Source: Diphasiastrum complanatum
Lineage: Eukaryota > Streptophyta > Lycopodiopsida > Lycopodiales > Lycopodiaceae
Reading direction: 5' to 3'
DNA: 64,000 nt
Assembly (NCBI GenBank): GCA_029204225.1
Contig: MU831564.1
Location: forward strand, 62,001 to 126,000
Positions 1-13,207 of the stretch are shown one piece after another. Below the pieces are notes generated by a model. The model searched no databases and was not told the DNA's origin. It worked only from the letters and a program-made list of their open reading frames with translations. Positions within the stretch are counted from its first letter, which is position 1; each line of letters begins with the position of its first letter. The translations under genes and the position numbers were made by a program.

Positions 1-37
1 TGAAGAGGCTGAAAGCCTTCAAATTTTGCTTAATAAA

Positions 38-286
38 CTAAATAGTTGTTCTTCTCAAAAATTCATCAATAAAAGTAGTAAAGTACTTTGCACCAATCAA
101 AGATAAGGTTTGCAATGGGCCACATTTATCTAAATGAACACCATCTAGAATATCTTTTGTTGCATGCTTATGACTTGATCTAAATGGAATCCTAGTATGC
201 TTTCCAACAACGTAGCTATGACAGACACGAGGATCAATTTTCTTGTCTAGATAATCAAGATCAAATACTAAGGACTGTCTAAACAT
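38..286 (-). pseudogene. Ty1/copia pol fragment (GAG-pre-integrase/integrase junction)
   Basis: An 82-codon open stretch carries the end of a copia integrase zinc-binding domain (C-H-S-Y followed by GKHTRIPF) and the start of the integrase core (HLDKCGPLQT, then YFTTFIDEF), where copia proteins place the first catalytic Asp and the second conserved Asp region. It has no gag, protease or reverse transcriptase around it, so it is a scrap of a dead element cut at or near the window edge. The family call rests on the motif order; the boundaries of the relic are not visible. Confidence 0.75.
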
Positions 287-2022
287 GTTCGATACAAATG
301 TGCAACGTTCAACATGCCTTATACTCTTATCATGAAAGAAGAATCGTATGAATCTAAATATTTACATAATATGAAAATAATGTCTATTTCAGCTATAAAT
401 TTTCTGATTAAATTGTTGAATGTTAACTTTTTTCCTTTAGCCCTTCAGACTCACTTATTCACCATGTCACATCGAGTTAATTGTAGACTTATTCAAAGAC
501 ACGTTATTGTCCTGATAGATGTCGATGAAGATTTTTGTCTTACTATGGAGGACTGTCCACCCGTGAATTCTTGTACAAATCTGGATAAGGTTAGTTCACC
601 ATTGGAACTGGCTCCTCCTCTTAAGATTATCGATCTGCAAATTCAAATTTCTTTTACAACATTTAGGATATTTACTATTACCCAGATATTTTGCACAAGA
701 TTATGCGTGTACGTTTTGCTTCCGTTACTATATCACTGAATAAAATTGTTGCAAAAATGTTGCGGATGAATGAAAACAAAAAGAGCGCTATTATCATTCC
801 GATTTTGGAGATTGCAATTTGAGATGGCTTTATTTTAAATTATTGATATGAATAGTTTGAGATTGCTATGACAATAATGTCATGACAATCTTACTGTTCA
901 ACAATCCATTCCAATTTTTCTTTAGTCTTCAAAAGATTCTCCAGTAGCACAATGTGTCATTCAACATTGCAAATGAATCTTCTGAAGTATAACCGACTCT
1001 TCCAAGAAATAATCTAAGTGTATGTTTACCTTGTATAATTTATAGAAAACTTCTTTGGGTCATTATTGAATGAAGTTTCTTGAACCATTGCATATATTTT
1101 CATAGATAATATCCACTTTTGATCCCCAACAACGACACCGAATTCAGATCATGTGGTAACTCATTGAACTACGTTCTATAGCTTTAAGTGTAATGTGAAA
1201 GATATCACTCCCCAATAAGGATAAAAATGAATAATATTGTACTGTTTAAAGTAGTATGTTGTAAAATAGATTATCAATTGGTTATCAACAGATATTTGGA
1301 TAGGCATCCTTTTAACCTTATCTCTAGTTTAAATGATTCATAAATAATATTGATTTGTATGATATTTACAATGCAAATGCATCTCTTTGTTGTGAGGCTA
1401 TTTCCTACCCTATCCTCAATCCAAGATCTAAGCACACAAGCATCAAGGAGACGAGGTTAGATGTCACGTGGAGGTTCGATCCCATGAGAGTCATAGCATA
1501 GATCAAATGATCCAGCATGCATACATGATCCACAATTAACACTAAGATCCATTAACACTATCAATTAATCCTACAATCATTAACACTAAATCCACAAAGA
1601 TGTAAGCTTGCCCTTCTCTCTCTCCCCCTTTCTCTTTCACAAAAAGCATAAGAATAAGCAAATTCAATAACAATCACATCCAACAATTAGCAACCATAAA
1701 GAAAGTACAAGGAGGAAAAGAGATAGAGAGCAAGGACATTCCACATCCACATCATAAGAGGGCCAATTTGATTTGACCAGTATATAGGCCTCCCACCAAG
1801 GAGCCTATCTCACCACAACATCCATCACAACATTGAAGCCAAAGCAAATGCAAACTAGATCCACTATCGTGATGAATAACTCACCCAAATCCATAGCATA
1901 TAAGGTAGGATAGCTCCAGAACCCTGTACCCTGTACCATTTGATCACCACTCCCCAAGAATCTGTCCACCTGTAGTGCAACTAGACTCCAACTGGATCTA
2001 ATCACAATGTGATAATGCAAGC
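287..2022. other. Intergenic stretch without a recognisable gene
   Basis: AT-rich sequence. A 141-codon plus-strand open frame at 314-739 shows no domain, no gene-like composition and no neighbour that would explain it. Around 1534-1590 the short motif CATTAACACTA (or a close variant) occurs three times. I see no promoter or RNA gene. Confidence 0.5.
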
Positions 2023-2027
2023 TCCTT

Positions 2028-2670
2028 GTGAAGGATTTCAGATCATTCAAGATTCAATCTATGTCCCAAATCTTTGGTTACAATAAGGAGCAAACCAACA
2101 ATCCTGCCAATGTAGAAAAATCAGCATCTACATACAAAATGAGATGCAAACTCTAAGAGATATTGATCAAACATGAACCAAAACATAAAATATGTTTGAT
2201 GTCCATACAATTACAATACCCTACTGTATTTCACAAGTGTGGAAGCAAAAATAGCAATAAATGATCATTCTACACACAAGATTGCAAGATAACACCAGGA
2301 TAGTGCACCAATGAGTAGTAGAACCCAAAGAGAACCATGTATAATGATGAAATGAGAGATTGAAGAGAGAAGATATGTCTCTCCACGAGTTACATCCTTT
2401 TATAGAGTTTCCAAACCCTATTTGGCCACTTGGCTTTCCCTCCAAAATGTAAACCCTACTATTTTTGGGTCTAGATTCAATGTACCCAAAGTTCTAATTT
2501 GAATCTCTCTCAAACTCGACTACCAACTTTCCCACACTTTCCAAAAGTGCTTATTGAATGTATTTTGAACTAATATAACTTCAAAAAGTTTATCTCTAAG
2601 TCTAAAATGAGTTTTGGCCTCTTATTGACAATTTACCAATATGTGACTAAACTAGTTGAAATCTCTCACA
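2028..2670 (-). repeat. 3' LTR of the 2028-7355 copia element
   Basis: 643 bp, 97% like the repeat at 6702-7355 by eye. It is the 3' LTR because the element reads on the minus strand. The polypurine tract lies directly inside it at about 2671-2680. Confidence 0.93.
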
Positions 2671-3965
2671 CTCCCTCTTCAACTAGTTTTGGCATAGTTT
2701 TGACAATAGAACTTTGATCCAACTTTAGAATGATCTCCATCCTAAGTATAGATTTTCTTTCTAAGGTTCTAAAGTATCTTTCATAATTGATATAGAGAAT
2801 AGTGTCCAAATTGGATGCTTCACTATTTCTTACATCAATTTTACAGATCAAGATATAACTAGAACATGAAGAACCAAATAGAATGTGAATGAAATGATTC
2901 CTCCATGTTTCAAACTTTGAACTCTCTGGAAAATTACAGCAACCAAACAATAAATGTGAGTGATGACCATTTGCTTGCTTGTCTCCTCCAACTTTGTCCT
3001 TTCTTGATATGTCTCCACCATAAAACTCCATGAATGAGCCTCCATCTCCATCTTGCCACAAGAAACCATCAAACCTTGGAAATCCATGAGTAGGTGAGTA
3101 CATTAATGATGCAAATCCAGCACCACATGACTCCATAAACCAAGTAGGTTGCACTAGTCCATCTTCAAGATCTACTTGACACAAGAAAATGACCATGAAT
3201 TCACCAAAAATTGACAATCTCCAAACATTGGCATCAAGTAGCTCAACATTTGAGAACTTAATCATGGATGAGTGACATAATGAACCTCCAATAGCTTCAT
3301 TTCCATCAGAAAAACTAGCCAATAATGCTAGTACAACTCCAACAATAAGATATTGCAAGACAATGTAGCTAGTTTGTCCATATCTTGACAATTTGCACAC
3401 ATCCACATGAAATAGCTCAAACATGAGATAGAACAAGTAAAGTAAACTTGAACAACACTTCCTTGCTGCTCCTTTGACCTTACTTGATTCTTCAATATGC
3501 TGCAAAAATAGATCCATAACACCTTTGCCAATTACCTCTCCTTTGATGCTCTTGACTAGCTCCTAATTGCCAACTTCCCTTTTGACTAGTTGAAGCGCTT
3601 TGAGATCAACCTCTTGATCCTCAACTTGACCATCAAAGTCATTGAACAAACTTTGTTTTCCAGATCCATTACTTGACTTTACAGCAAGATAACATCCATC
3701 CACTTGCATAGCTCCATGTACACAAGAAGATCTTCTAAAAGATGTTCTATTCTTCATAAGAGATCGATACTCAAGATCCATTGGTTGGATCCAAGGTACT
3801 TGTCTTTCTCTTGATGTTCTCCTTGGATTTTGACTTGATGAAGGTCCATCATCACCACCATCCAAAGTAGGATCCTTCTCATCAACATCAAGAATGTTAG
3901 AACCATCTACTTTACCATCAATCATGCTTGAAGACACCTTTGGAATGTTTCCCTCATAAAAAATG
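2666..3965 (-). pseudogene. Unrecognised open stretch replacing RT-RNase H in the copia element
   Basis: After the integrase (ending near 3972) the frame runs through the usual post-integrase linker (RDVIFYEGNIPK at about 3925-3965, then RRTSRERQVPW). Instead of entering reverse transcriptase it continues into sequence I cannot assign. Only one stop codon (near 3560) interrupts about 430 codons on the way to the polypurine tract, and the last 283 codons (2666-3517) are uninterrupted. Cys- and aromatic-rich segments such as KCCSSLLYLFYLMFELFHV show no family I know. It could be captured host sequence, a non-coding filler typical of deletion derivatives, or chance. No function is claimed. Confidence 0.45.
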
Positions 3966-3971
3966 ACATCT

Positions 3972-4512
3972 CTACCAGCTAGTAGAAGGAATGTAAACCT
4001 TGTAGGCTTTACTCACCTCACTATATCCAACAAAAATACCTCTTCTTGAAGATGGATCCTCCTTGGTCCTATCATCAAGAGTAATGTTGACATAGCATGT
4101 GCATCCAAAGGTTCTTAGAAAGTTGACACTCGGCCTCCTCTTGAATAGCATCTCAAAAGGTGTCCTTCCATCCAAAATAGCACTCGGCCACCTATTGCAC
4201 AAGAAATTGGCACACAACAAAGCTTGATCCCAAAATGGTTTGTCAAGATTAGCACTTAACCTCATAGCTTTAGCACTTTCACATAAAGTCCTATTCTTCC
4301 TTTCAGCCACTCCATTTTGTTGTGGAGTCCTTGATGTTGTATACTCCCTCTTGATCCCATGCTCATCACAAAAGGCCTTGAACTTGTTAGATATGTACTC
4401 ACCACCATTGTCACCTCTCAAGCACTTGATCTTTGTGGAAAATTGGTTCTCCCTTGCATTCTTGAACTTGACAAAGACATCATACACTTCATCCTTGCTC
4501 TTTAGTAGATAG
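3972..4512 (-). pseudogene. copia integrase core (C-terminal half)
   Basis: Continues the protease/integrase frame after a stop at about 4515. The integrase catalytic region is clear: LRGDNGGEY supplies the second Asp and TPQQNGVAERKNRTL the Glu of the DDE triad, followed by the FGCTCYVN and DPSSRRGIFVGYS segments typical of copia integrase. The enzyme would join element cDNA to the host chromosome. The stop upstream and a frameshift at its end (near 3972) make it non-functional as it stands. Confidence 0.9.
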
Positions 4513-4514
4513 AT

Positions 4515-5527
4515 CTAACAAAATCTACTAAAATCATCAATGAATGCTACATACATCTTAGCTCCACTATTGCTAGTTGTAGTAAATCCATGAATATCCG
4601 AATGTACAAGTTGAAAAGGCGTTGTAGATATAGAAATAGATCTAGTATAAGGTAGTCTATGTGACTTAGACAAAGCACAAGACTCACAAACATGCTTGTC
4701 ATTACTTAAGGAACTTGGAAGACCAATCACAACCTTCTTCCTTGCCATTACCTCCAATGACTTGAAGTTGAGGTGTCCCATCCTTTTGTGCCAAACCTCT
4801 TGAATAGAAATTTGCTCCCTTGCAACACATCCAACTTGGTTAGCAATAACACAAGCATCAAGTTTGAACAACTTCCCTTGCCTTTTACCTTTTCCAATCA
4901 AGACATCCTTCCTTTTGATCAAACAAGCATCTCCATCAAACTCCACCTTGAGGCCCTTACTTAGCATTTGACTCACACTAAGCAAATTCTTGGTAATAGA
5001 TGGAATAAACAAGACATCCTCCAAATATACATTCCTATTTGTAGAGAGAGAAATAAGAATTGTGCCAATCCTTTTGATTGCACACTCACCATCATTGGCC
5101 ATGTAGATCACCCTCTTGTCATCTCCATATGCCAACAAAGAAGTGAAGTACTCTTTGTGAAAGGTCATGTGTGAATTTGCTCCATTATCAATCCACCAAG
5201 GATCTAGATCTCCATCATTAACAAGCATACATGAAGACATCACAAAAGAATCATCATTTGCATCTTGCACATCCAAACCATCCTCATCAAGAGTAAGATT
5301 ACCTTGCTTGTCTCCTTGATCTCTCTTCTTCTTGTAGCACTCACTTGCAAAGTGTCCTTTGATGCCACAATAGAAGCACTTGAGCTTTGATCTATCCTTC
5401 TTTTTGCCACTTGAAGAGGCATCCACTTGATCTTGCCCTTTAGACCACTTGCTTTTGGTTTTGCCCTTGAATTTGCCCTTTGTGAACATAGCATCCTCTT
5501 GAAGTGTCGATGTAGATCCACCTCTTA
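4515..5527 (-). pseudogene. copia gag C-terminus, protease and integrase zinc finger
   Basis: This frame contains, in order, a CCHC zinc knuckle (CFYCGIKGHFASEC) of the nucleocapsid; an aspartic protease site reading WWIDNGANSHMT, where the family norm is DSGA; a pre-integrase segment ending LLSVSQML; the HHCC domain (WHKRMGHL and later CESCALSKSH); and the first integrase Asp (HSDIHG). A stop at about 5527 separates it from the N-terminal gag part in the same frame, and another at about 4515 separates it from the integrase core. It is therefore one decayed polyprotein. Confidence 0.92.
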
Positions 5528-5528
5528 C

Positions 5529-6099
5529 TTAAAGCCTATATTCCTCATTGATCAAGATCTCTTGAAGATCCATCAAACTTGGCAAAGTCTTTTGAATAGC
5601 AATACTTTGAACAATGTTAGCATGAGCATCCAACAAGCCATTAAGAATCACTTGAATAAGCTCTCCTTCCTTAATGCTTTCATCTATGCAAGCTAACTCA
5701 TCATTCAATGCTTTCATTCTCAAAACAAAAGTACTTGGACTTTCTTCATTCTTTTGCAAACAAGAAAAGATTTGCCTTCTTAGAGTCAACACTCTAGAAG
5801 TAGACTTGGATTCATAAAGCTTCTTCAATGAATTCCAAGCTTCCAAAGATGATGTGCACTTACCAACTTCCTTGAGAAGTTCATTGGTAACATTCATCTT
5901 TATCATGTGTAGAGCCTTCTTGGCCCTCTTGTCATACCTCAATTGATCTTGTTGTGTTGCTGGTCTCTCCTCCAAACCTACAACAATATCCAAACATCAT
6001 TCATCTCAAGAAGTGACTCCATCCTCACTTTCCATAATGAATAGTTACTTGAGGTAAGCCTATCGTTGGCTTCCAACATGACTCCAATTGAGGTTGTCA
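5529..6099 (-). pseudogene. copia gag N-terminal part
   Basis: The likely start is the ATG at 6097-6099 (MTTSIGVMLEAN), followed by the SNYSLWKVRMESLL motif shared by copia gags in this window. A small frameshift lies near 5995, after which an uninterrupted 154-codon frame holds LKEVGKCTSSLEAWNSLKKL and further gag (UBN2-type) sequence. Gag would build the particle around the RNA. It is clearly related to the gags at 43428 and 57367. Confidence 0.88.
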
Positions 6100-6689
6100 T
6101 GTAGCAATAACCTGATCTTCTCTTTCAACCTGTTCCAATGCACAAAGCAATCTCTTGAATGTCAAAAAATGAACTCAAGAAGAAATCACAAAGATATGGA
6201 ACCTCTCAAATCTCTTCTAGCACTTCTAACTAGAAAATTGACACATAGAATAGTGAAATCTTGATCAACCTATGATCTATCCTAAATCTAATGATTCTTG
6301 CCACTTCCTAAGATTGAAATACACTCAAATGAAGTTCAGTAACCTCACAAACTAGAGATCCAATCAAAATTAGGGTTTTGACAAAATAACAAAAAATTGA
6401 ATATCTCAAATTCTACATGCAATTTCTAGAAACTTGGTATATCTTCTTGTAGACTCCAATGAGACCTTCCTAATGCACCAAATATCATCTAAATCCAGTA
6501 AACCAAGTGTGAAATCAGAATTGATCAAGTATATAACCCTATATTGAGTTTTGACCTACAAAAGATCAATCCTACACATGCAAAAATGCTGATTTTTGAG
6601 TAGAGATCAATCTAGCATGCTCTAGCATTGGTAACTCCTCCAAATCCTTGCTAAAGATGGCTGATCCTTTCATAACCTGAAACACAAGA

Positions 6690-6701
6690 GCTCTGATACC
6701 A
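6690..6701 (-). promoter_or_regulatory. Primer-binding site, initiator Met-tRNA type
   Basis: On the minus strand TGGTATCAGAGC abuts the 5' LTR (6702-7355) with no spacer. This is the standard copia priming site and fixes the element's orientation. Confidence 0.92.
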
Positions 6702-7355
6702 TGTGAAGGATTTCAGACCATTCAAGATCCAATCCATGTCCCAAATCTTTGGTTACAATAAGGAGCAAACCAACAATCCTGCCAATGTAGAAAAATCAGC
6801 ATCTACATACAAAATGAGATGCAAACTTTAAGAGATATTGATCAAACATGAACCAAAACATAAAATATGTTTGTTGTCCGTACAATTACAGTACCCTACT
6901 GTATTTCACGAGTGTGGAACCGAAAATAGCAATAAATGATCATTCTACACACAAGATTGCAAGATAACACCAGGATAGTGCACCAATGAGTAGTAGAACC
7001 CAAAGAGAACCATGTATAATGATGAAATGAGAGATAGAAGAGAGAAGATATGTCTCTCCACGAGTTACATCCTTTTATAGAGTTTCCAGACCCTATTTGG
7101 CCACTTGGCTTTCCCTCCAAAATGTAAACCCTACTATTTTTGGGTCTAGATTCAGTGTACCCAAAGTTCAAATTTGAATCTCTCTCAAACTCGACTACCA
7201 ACTTTCCCACACTTTCCAAAAGTGTTTATTGAATGTATTTTGAACTAATATAACTTCAAAAAGTTTATCTCTAAGTCTAAAATGAGTTTTGACCTCTTAT
7301 TGACAATTTACCAATATGTGACTAAACTAGATTAAACTAGTTGAAATCTCTCACA
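6702..7355 (-). repeat. 5' LTR of the 2028-7355 copia element
   Basis: 654 bp. It differs from the partner LTR by about 17 substitutions and a 10-bp tandem insertion (ACTAGATTAA) near its right end. Confidence 0.93.
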
Positions 7356-7599
7356 CTCCTCATGAATCAAAGACAGCCTTTGTTTGATAAAAAACTGAGT
7401 TGTAGACGTCCGTGTTCTGATCAGAGTGAGTGAAGAAATGTGAACAAGCAATAAGAGTGTAATCAAATCACAACATCATACATCTATGTTAAACATAGAT
7501 GATAGAACACATTGCTTCTATATTACAATAAAAGCTTGAACGACACTGAATGCGTTACAACCAAAAATGAAGGCGTAACTTGGATGCTCGATATCATTC

Positions 7600-8592
7600 T
7601 CGCGTTGTTGGCAGAGCATCACGTAGAGTGCATGATGACAATGTATTTATACACTAGATCCATGTATATAATTGCAATAAATGCTTGTCATCTAACTATG
7701 TAAGTCGTTGTACTTAAGAAGTATTTGACCTATAATGACAACTATACAATGTGTGCATAAGTCTGACAGGGCGGTGCTCATCGCAACCATATGTGGACCG
7801 CAATCGCTAGAATGTGGTTCCTTGGCGGTGCTTGGTCTTCTCATAATCACCGCAAAGTTGACTCTTGTGGTTTTTGGCGGTGTTTGGTAGTTCCTTGCGG
7901 TAGCTTGTAGTGACTCGTATTAGACCGCAGCCTCTGCCTTGGTGGTTCCTTGCGGTGTCTCGATTAGACCGCAATGTTTGCCTTGGCGGTTCCTTGGAAA
8001 TGGGCACTCTTCGCATTTTTCTCTCACTTAGCATTTTAGCAAAAAATCCGAAGGTGTTGAAAATAGTTCATTTGTTGAAGTGACTGTTTTGCCACATTTT
8101 GAAAAAATGCAAAAAAGACGACAAAAGGTTTACTTCTTTGAAATACTTGACGAGTAGTTACTGTCGCATTTTGTTGGAAAAAGGAAAATTGTGCGACAAT
8201 TAGTTCATTTCCGCAGATTGTTGGAAATATAGTGTATTTTTGCAGACTTGTTCAAAATGCCAATTCGTGGAAGTTATTGAAGATGGCCAAGTATTCAATG
8301 ATCTTAAAATAATTCGAACTTAACATTTGAAAGTGAAAAACAATAGGATTAGTTACTCTTTAGTTTTGATCCATATGGATGAAGATCAGTCGGAAGCCCG
8401 ATGTAGTCGTTCTTCAAATAGTTCGGTTGTTTGAGTTCTGTGATTCCTACAGGTACCAAATGGGCAGACATATGCATAGGACCAAAGTAGGTTTCATCTG
8501 ACCCTAGATCAACGATCAATAAGCGTGCAAGAAGAATCTTTAAATGAAAATAGTATTCACTCAAGAGACAACTGTGGACTTAAGTTCAAACA
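7600..8592 (-). repeat. Decayed LTR related to the copia LTR at 36.5-37.4 kb
   Basis: Stretches around 7640-7760 and 8030-8592 align in order with 36540-36660 and 36780-37400: the GATGGCCAAGT segment, the CGGAAG segment, and GACCCTAGATCAACGATCAA are shared. The right end reads AACA, so on the minus strand the repeat starts TGTTTGAACTTAAG, like TGTTGGAAATTAAG in the other copy. No gag-pol is attached, so it is a solo LTR or a remnant. The left edge is uncertain and may reach about 7365. Confidence 0.65.
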
Positions 8593-9300
8593 TGCGTGAA
8601 TGTTGCGATAGAGAGAAGCGAGCAGAAAATCCTCGGTGCATGCAACCACGTCTATCGTATTCAAACCGACTTCAAATAGTTTGAAGTCTACCCTACTTGA
8701 TCACGGCTTCAAAGTCATTGGTTCAATACAATTGATTCCATAGCCATGCACAAATTAGATTGGTTTTAGATTTAGCCTTGTAGAAGCATATTAGGTGTGG
8801 GGATTAGAGCATCAAAATCGACTCAGATTATCAGTCATAAAAGACAATTTAATCTACAAATGAGTTTATATGCAAGCAAGAAAGAATCTAAACATGAATA
8901 AAATGAGCATTCAATCACAATATACATGACCTAGATTGTTGGGACATTGATTATTCAATCGTGAATAGATACAGTCTGAATGTAGTCAGAGTCTTGTTCT
9001 TCCTAAAACAATACTCTGTAATAAAAGAGAGAAAGAACAAAACAATTGTGTCGTGATCTGGATGTTCAATTGATCGAATAGATAGATTATTGAGCTAACC
9101 AATCTATTCTTGTCTAACCGAGCAACTGATAAGTTGCTGGATATATACACATGGATAACTAAATAAAAGAATGATTAATCTGTACTTTACAATTAGGATT
9201 AAGGCACTACGTGTTGTTCATAGTCGCCTTCGGACAATATCTGATTCAGTTGGAGATTTTTTTCGGGTGTGATTTAATGTACTTGTTGATCTGCGGATTA
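8593..9300. other. Intergenic stretch, nothing recognised
   Basis: AT-rich DNA with stops in all frames. I see no protein motif, RNA gene or long repeat. Confidence 0.4.
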
Positions 9301-9442
9301 CGGCCGATTGTTTGAGAATGGCCGAATAATCAAATCTGGTCAGATGGTCTGAGATGGTTGAACTATCGAGGATGCCAAACAATCGAAGATGGCCGAATAA
9401 TCAAGGATGACCGAATAGTCGAAGGTGTCTGAACAATCAGGG
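9301..9442. repeat. Degenerate minisatellite, unit about 18 bp
   Basis: About eight units of 17-19 bp follow the pattern GRCCGAAYARTCRARGAT, for example GGCCGAATAATCAAGGAT followed by GACCGAATAGTCGAAGGT. The units are diverged, so the array is old. Confidence 0.75.
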
Positions 9443-9979
9443 AAACACTGTCACCGAGTCTTTTGTATTTCTCTAGACTATTAGAAAACAAAATGTACTT
9501 TTGTAGAGTATGTGCATGTGGTTATTTACAAGTAGCAAGTGAATGGATCTATATTAGCAGAGAGATAGGGATGGAGAGGATAGAAATTTAACAAAAGTAA
9601 GGCCCTTATGTGGGCATATCTTATTGGTCCTCTTACCTCAAGGCCTCTCTAAGCTAACAAAATACTAATTAACACGCTACACCCATCGGAAGCTTGTTAT
9701 TTATGATATTCTTTATTTGAATTGAAATGGGCTGGCCCATAGGCTATTTTACTCAATATGCTAACGGCCACAATATCAACTTAGGGTGGTTTTAAACTAA
9801 TGGTAGGTCCCTGGCCCTTTGACTTCCCACCCAATTTTTTGAATTTTGGCAAGTGATTTGATGGGGGTAATAGACCACCCCCCCTTTCAAACTTGGCTAG
9901 CAAGTGCCAAATGAAGAACCACAATCTAATTGGCCAATTTGAATCCCTATAATCTGATTGCTCCAATTTTGTTAAGTTG

Positions 9980-9997
9980 CCCCCCCCCCCCCCCCCC
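9980..9997. repeat. Homopolymer C18
   Basis: An uninterrupted run of 18 C. A second run of about 14 C lies at 10575-10588. Both are prone to length error in sequencing. Confidence 0.9.
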
Positions 9998-10755
9998 GAC
10001 AACTCAACATGCAAGGCAATGTCTCTAAGCCCAAAAAATGGGCTTGAGTTGCCCCTACGTGGCATCAGTTCCATGCCACCTCTTCTGCCATATGGTGACA
10101 ACTTAATCTAAGCCTGAAAGGGAGGGGACCCATTCTTATTTCTTGGACCAATGGGAGGATTCCATTTTAAATTTAGGACTTGCCATGCAATGTAGTCTAA
10201 AAATATACACACATAGAACCAAGCCACTTATTCTCTTTGTTTATGCATAGTAGCTTGGACACTATAGGGGAACATTTATTCTTATTATTCACGACTAGTA
10301 GCTTGGACACTATAGGGGTTTTGGCCATTAATGTAGTTCTGTTCTTTCATTGTTATGTTCTTCGTTGGAATTCAGTGACTGATCTCTTTATCACGCGCTT
10401 CCATGTCAGATTCAAGAGGTTCAGCCACACAGATTTACTGCTGAACAATATCATTTTTGAGGATGTAAAGACTAATGCTTTTTGGCAACATATTATTAGA
10501 GTCATCACTCTTTGGAACATCCGGTTAGATAGGAATAGCAGGGAACTTGAGAGAGGTGATTTTAGCATCCCCCTCCCCCCCCCCCCCCTTGCTTCTTTTT
10601 AGAGAGGCTGAAGAACTTTTGCCGCTTGTAAGTTTTGCTTCCAACATGTACTTTGTATAAAATTTATAATCTATGGCTAGTTATTTTTTGTAGAAAAAAG
10701 AAAACATAGCAAAAGCAACTAAATGGAAAGCATTAACAACCATGGGAGCATAACA

Positions 10756-11790
<1,035 letters not shown>

Positions 11791-12114
11791 TCTAGTCACA
11801 TTCACTAGATTCTTTTTACCTTTCTATGAAAATTAAACATTGCTTTACATCTAAAGTTTCTTTGGTCTTTAGTCCCATTCACTAGATTCTTTTTACCTTT
11901 CTATGAAAATTAAACATTGCTTTACATCTCAAGTTTCTTTGAAAATTAAACATTGCTTTACATCTAAAGTTTCTTTGGTCTCTAGTCCCATTCACTAGAT
12001 TCTTTTCACCTTTCTATGAAAATCAAACATTGCTTTACATCTAAAGTTTCTTAAAGTTTCTTTGGTCTCCAGTCACATTCACTAGATTCTTTTGACCTTT
12101 CTATGAAAAGCAAA
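11791..12114. repeat. Tandem repeat, unit about 77 bp
   Basis: About four copies, one of them partial, of a unit that starts near TCACATTCACTAGATTC and includes CCTTTCTATGAAAATTAAAC and CATCTAAAGTTTCTTTGG. The copies are close to identical, so the array is fairly young. It lies about 1.1 kb upstream of the kinase start codon. Confidence 0.85.
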
Positions 12115-12676
12115 GCAGGGCTTGAGCCTTGAGGGCAGGCCAGCATTCAAATTTCCAGTCTGATTCTGAACCTCATAAGTCTACACTGAATTTCCAAGAA
12201 TCTAAAGAACTTAATCCCAAAAGTGAGGAAAATCTGAACTTTAAAATCTGCAATGCAATCTACTCTCTAGAGTCTACTACCCATATAAAATAAGAAATTA
12301 CCCAGTACGAGATGAGTACAAGATGACAAAAGCTAGGAAGTGCTCTGCTTTGCAATGTGCATCATATTAAATTGCAATTCATGGAATTATTGGTAGGGAC
12401 ACAAAAGAAAGCAAATTGCAATGCATGCATCTTGTACAAATCAACAATCTAAAATACAAAAAAAAACACTGATGAATGTGTACAACAACACGATCCACAT
12501 GCACATTTTCCAATTAAGGATCTAACATTTCACTTGTCTGTGTACTCTTTCAACGTACAACAAAGCACGTTGGATCTGTTGTTGCATAGGAATTTACGAT
12601 CCGCATTAACGTTGTGTTTCTGCTGCTCTGGGCACAAGAAATTGTGCATGCTGGCATATTTTATGTCATTATCAGG

Positions 12677-12686
12677 TTTATATAGC
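12677..12686 (+). promoter_or_regulatory. Possible TATA box upstream of the kinase gene
   Basis: TTTATATAGC lies about 530 bp before the kinase ATG. A TATA box here would imply a long 5' untranslated leader. Nothing else supports it, and AT-rich DNA gives such matches by chance. Confidence 0.2.
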
Positions 12687-13207
12687 GGCTCCGAAGTATC
12701 ACATTAGTACAATGCCCAAATTTAATGGTCGGTCTAGCATATTCTTCATGTACTGCGGATTGCTATCCAGGAGGTAGAATAGAGCAATAAAGGATGGAAT
12801 TGGACTTTTTAACCAAGCTTAGCAGCAGGCGCATTCATGCCATGATGCATAGATGGGTGTGGGTTGAGATGTGAATTGGATCTCAGGTTTGATGATGGAT
12901 GAAATTCGTAAGAGGGTTTATTGGCTGGATGGTATCTGAGTATTGATTGTTTTAACTTTCATTAATCGAAGAGATGGGCTTTCTTTGTGAGAAGAACACA
13001 CATCATAGTCTCAATGTCTAAGAACGATGCCCTCTTCGTGAATAAGAAACACTGACCCATTGTGCATGATCTCAAATGAAGGTGAATGATGTCCTCTTAT
13101 AGGAGGATGCAATTCAGAACTTCTGGCGATGGGTTGCACCAATTCAGATACCGTGTCAAAAGCTGAGGTAAACTTTTGATCAGTAGATTGGGACCGTTTC
13201 TGACGTC

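Larger units (their letters stand above)
2028..7355 (-). mobile_element. Ty1/copia LTR retrotransposon, complete ends, lacks RT-RNase H
   Basis: Two long terminal repeats (2028-2670 and 6702-7355) start TGTGAAGG and end CTCACA on the plus strand. They are flanked by the 5-bp direct repeat CTCCT (2023-2027 and 7356-7360), the usual copia target duplication. The element reads on the minus strand: primer-binding site next to the right LTR, then gag, zinc knuckle, protease, integrase, then an unrelated region in place of reverse transcriptase and RNase H, then a GA-rich polypurine tract (GAAGAGGGAG) before the left LTR. I counted about 17 substitutions plus a 10-bp tandem insertion between the LTRs, roughly 2.6%. 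It is non-autonomous and its gag-pol carries stops and frameshifts. Confidence 0.95.

Noticed and set aside
1465-1495. GGTTCGATCCC, a tRNA B-box-like match
   Set aside because: No acceptor stem, anticodon arm or A box at the right distance; not a tRNA gene.
2221-2445. Frames shared by 2221-2445 and 6896-7219
   Set aside because: They are translations of the two LTR copies, not genes.
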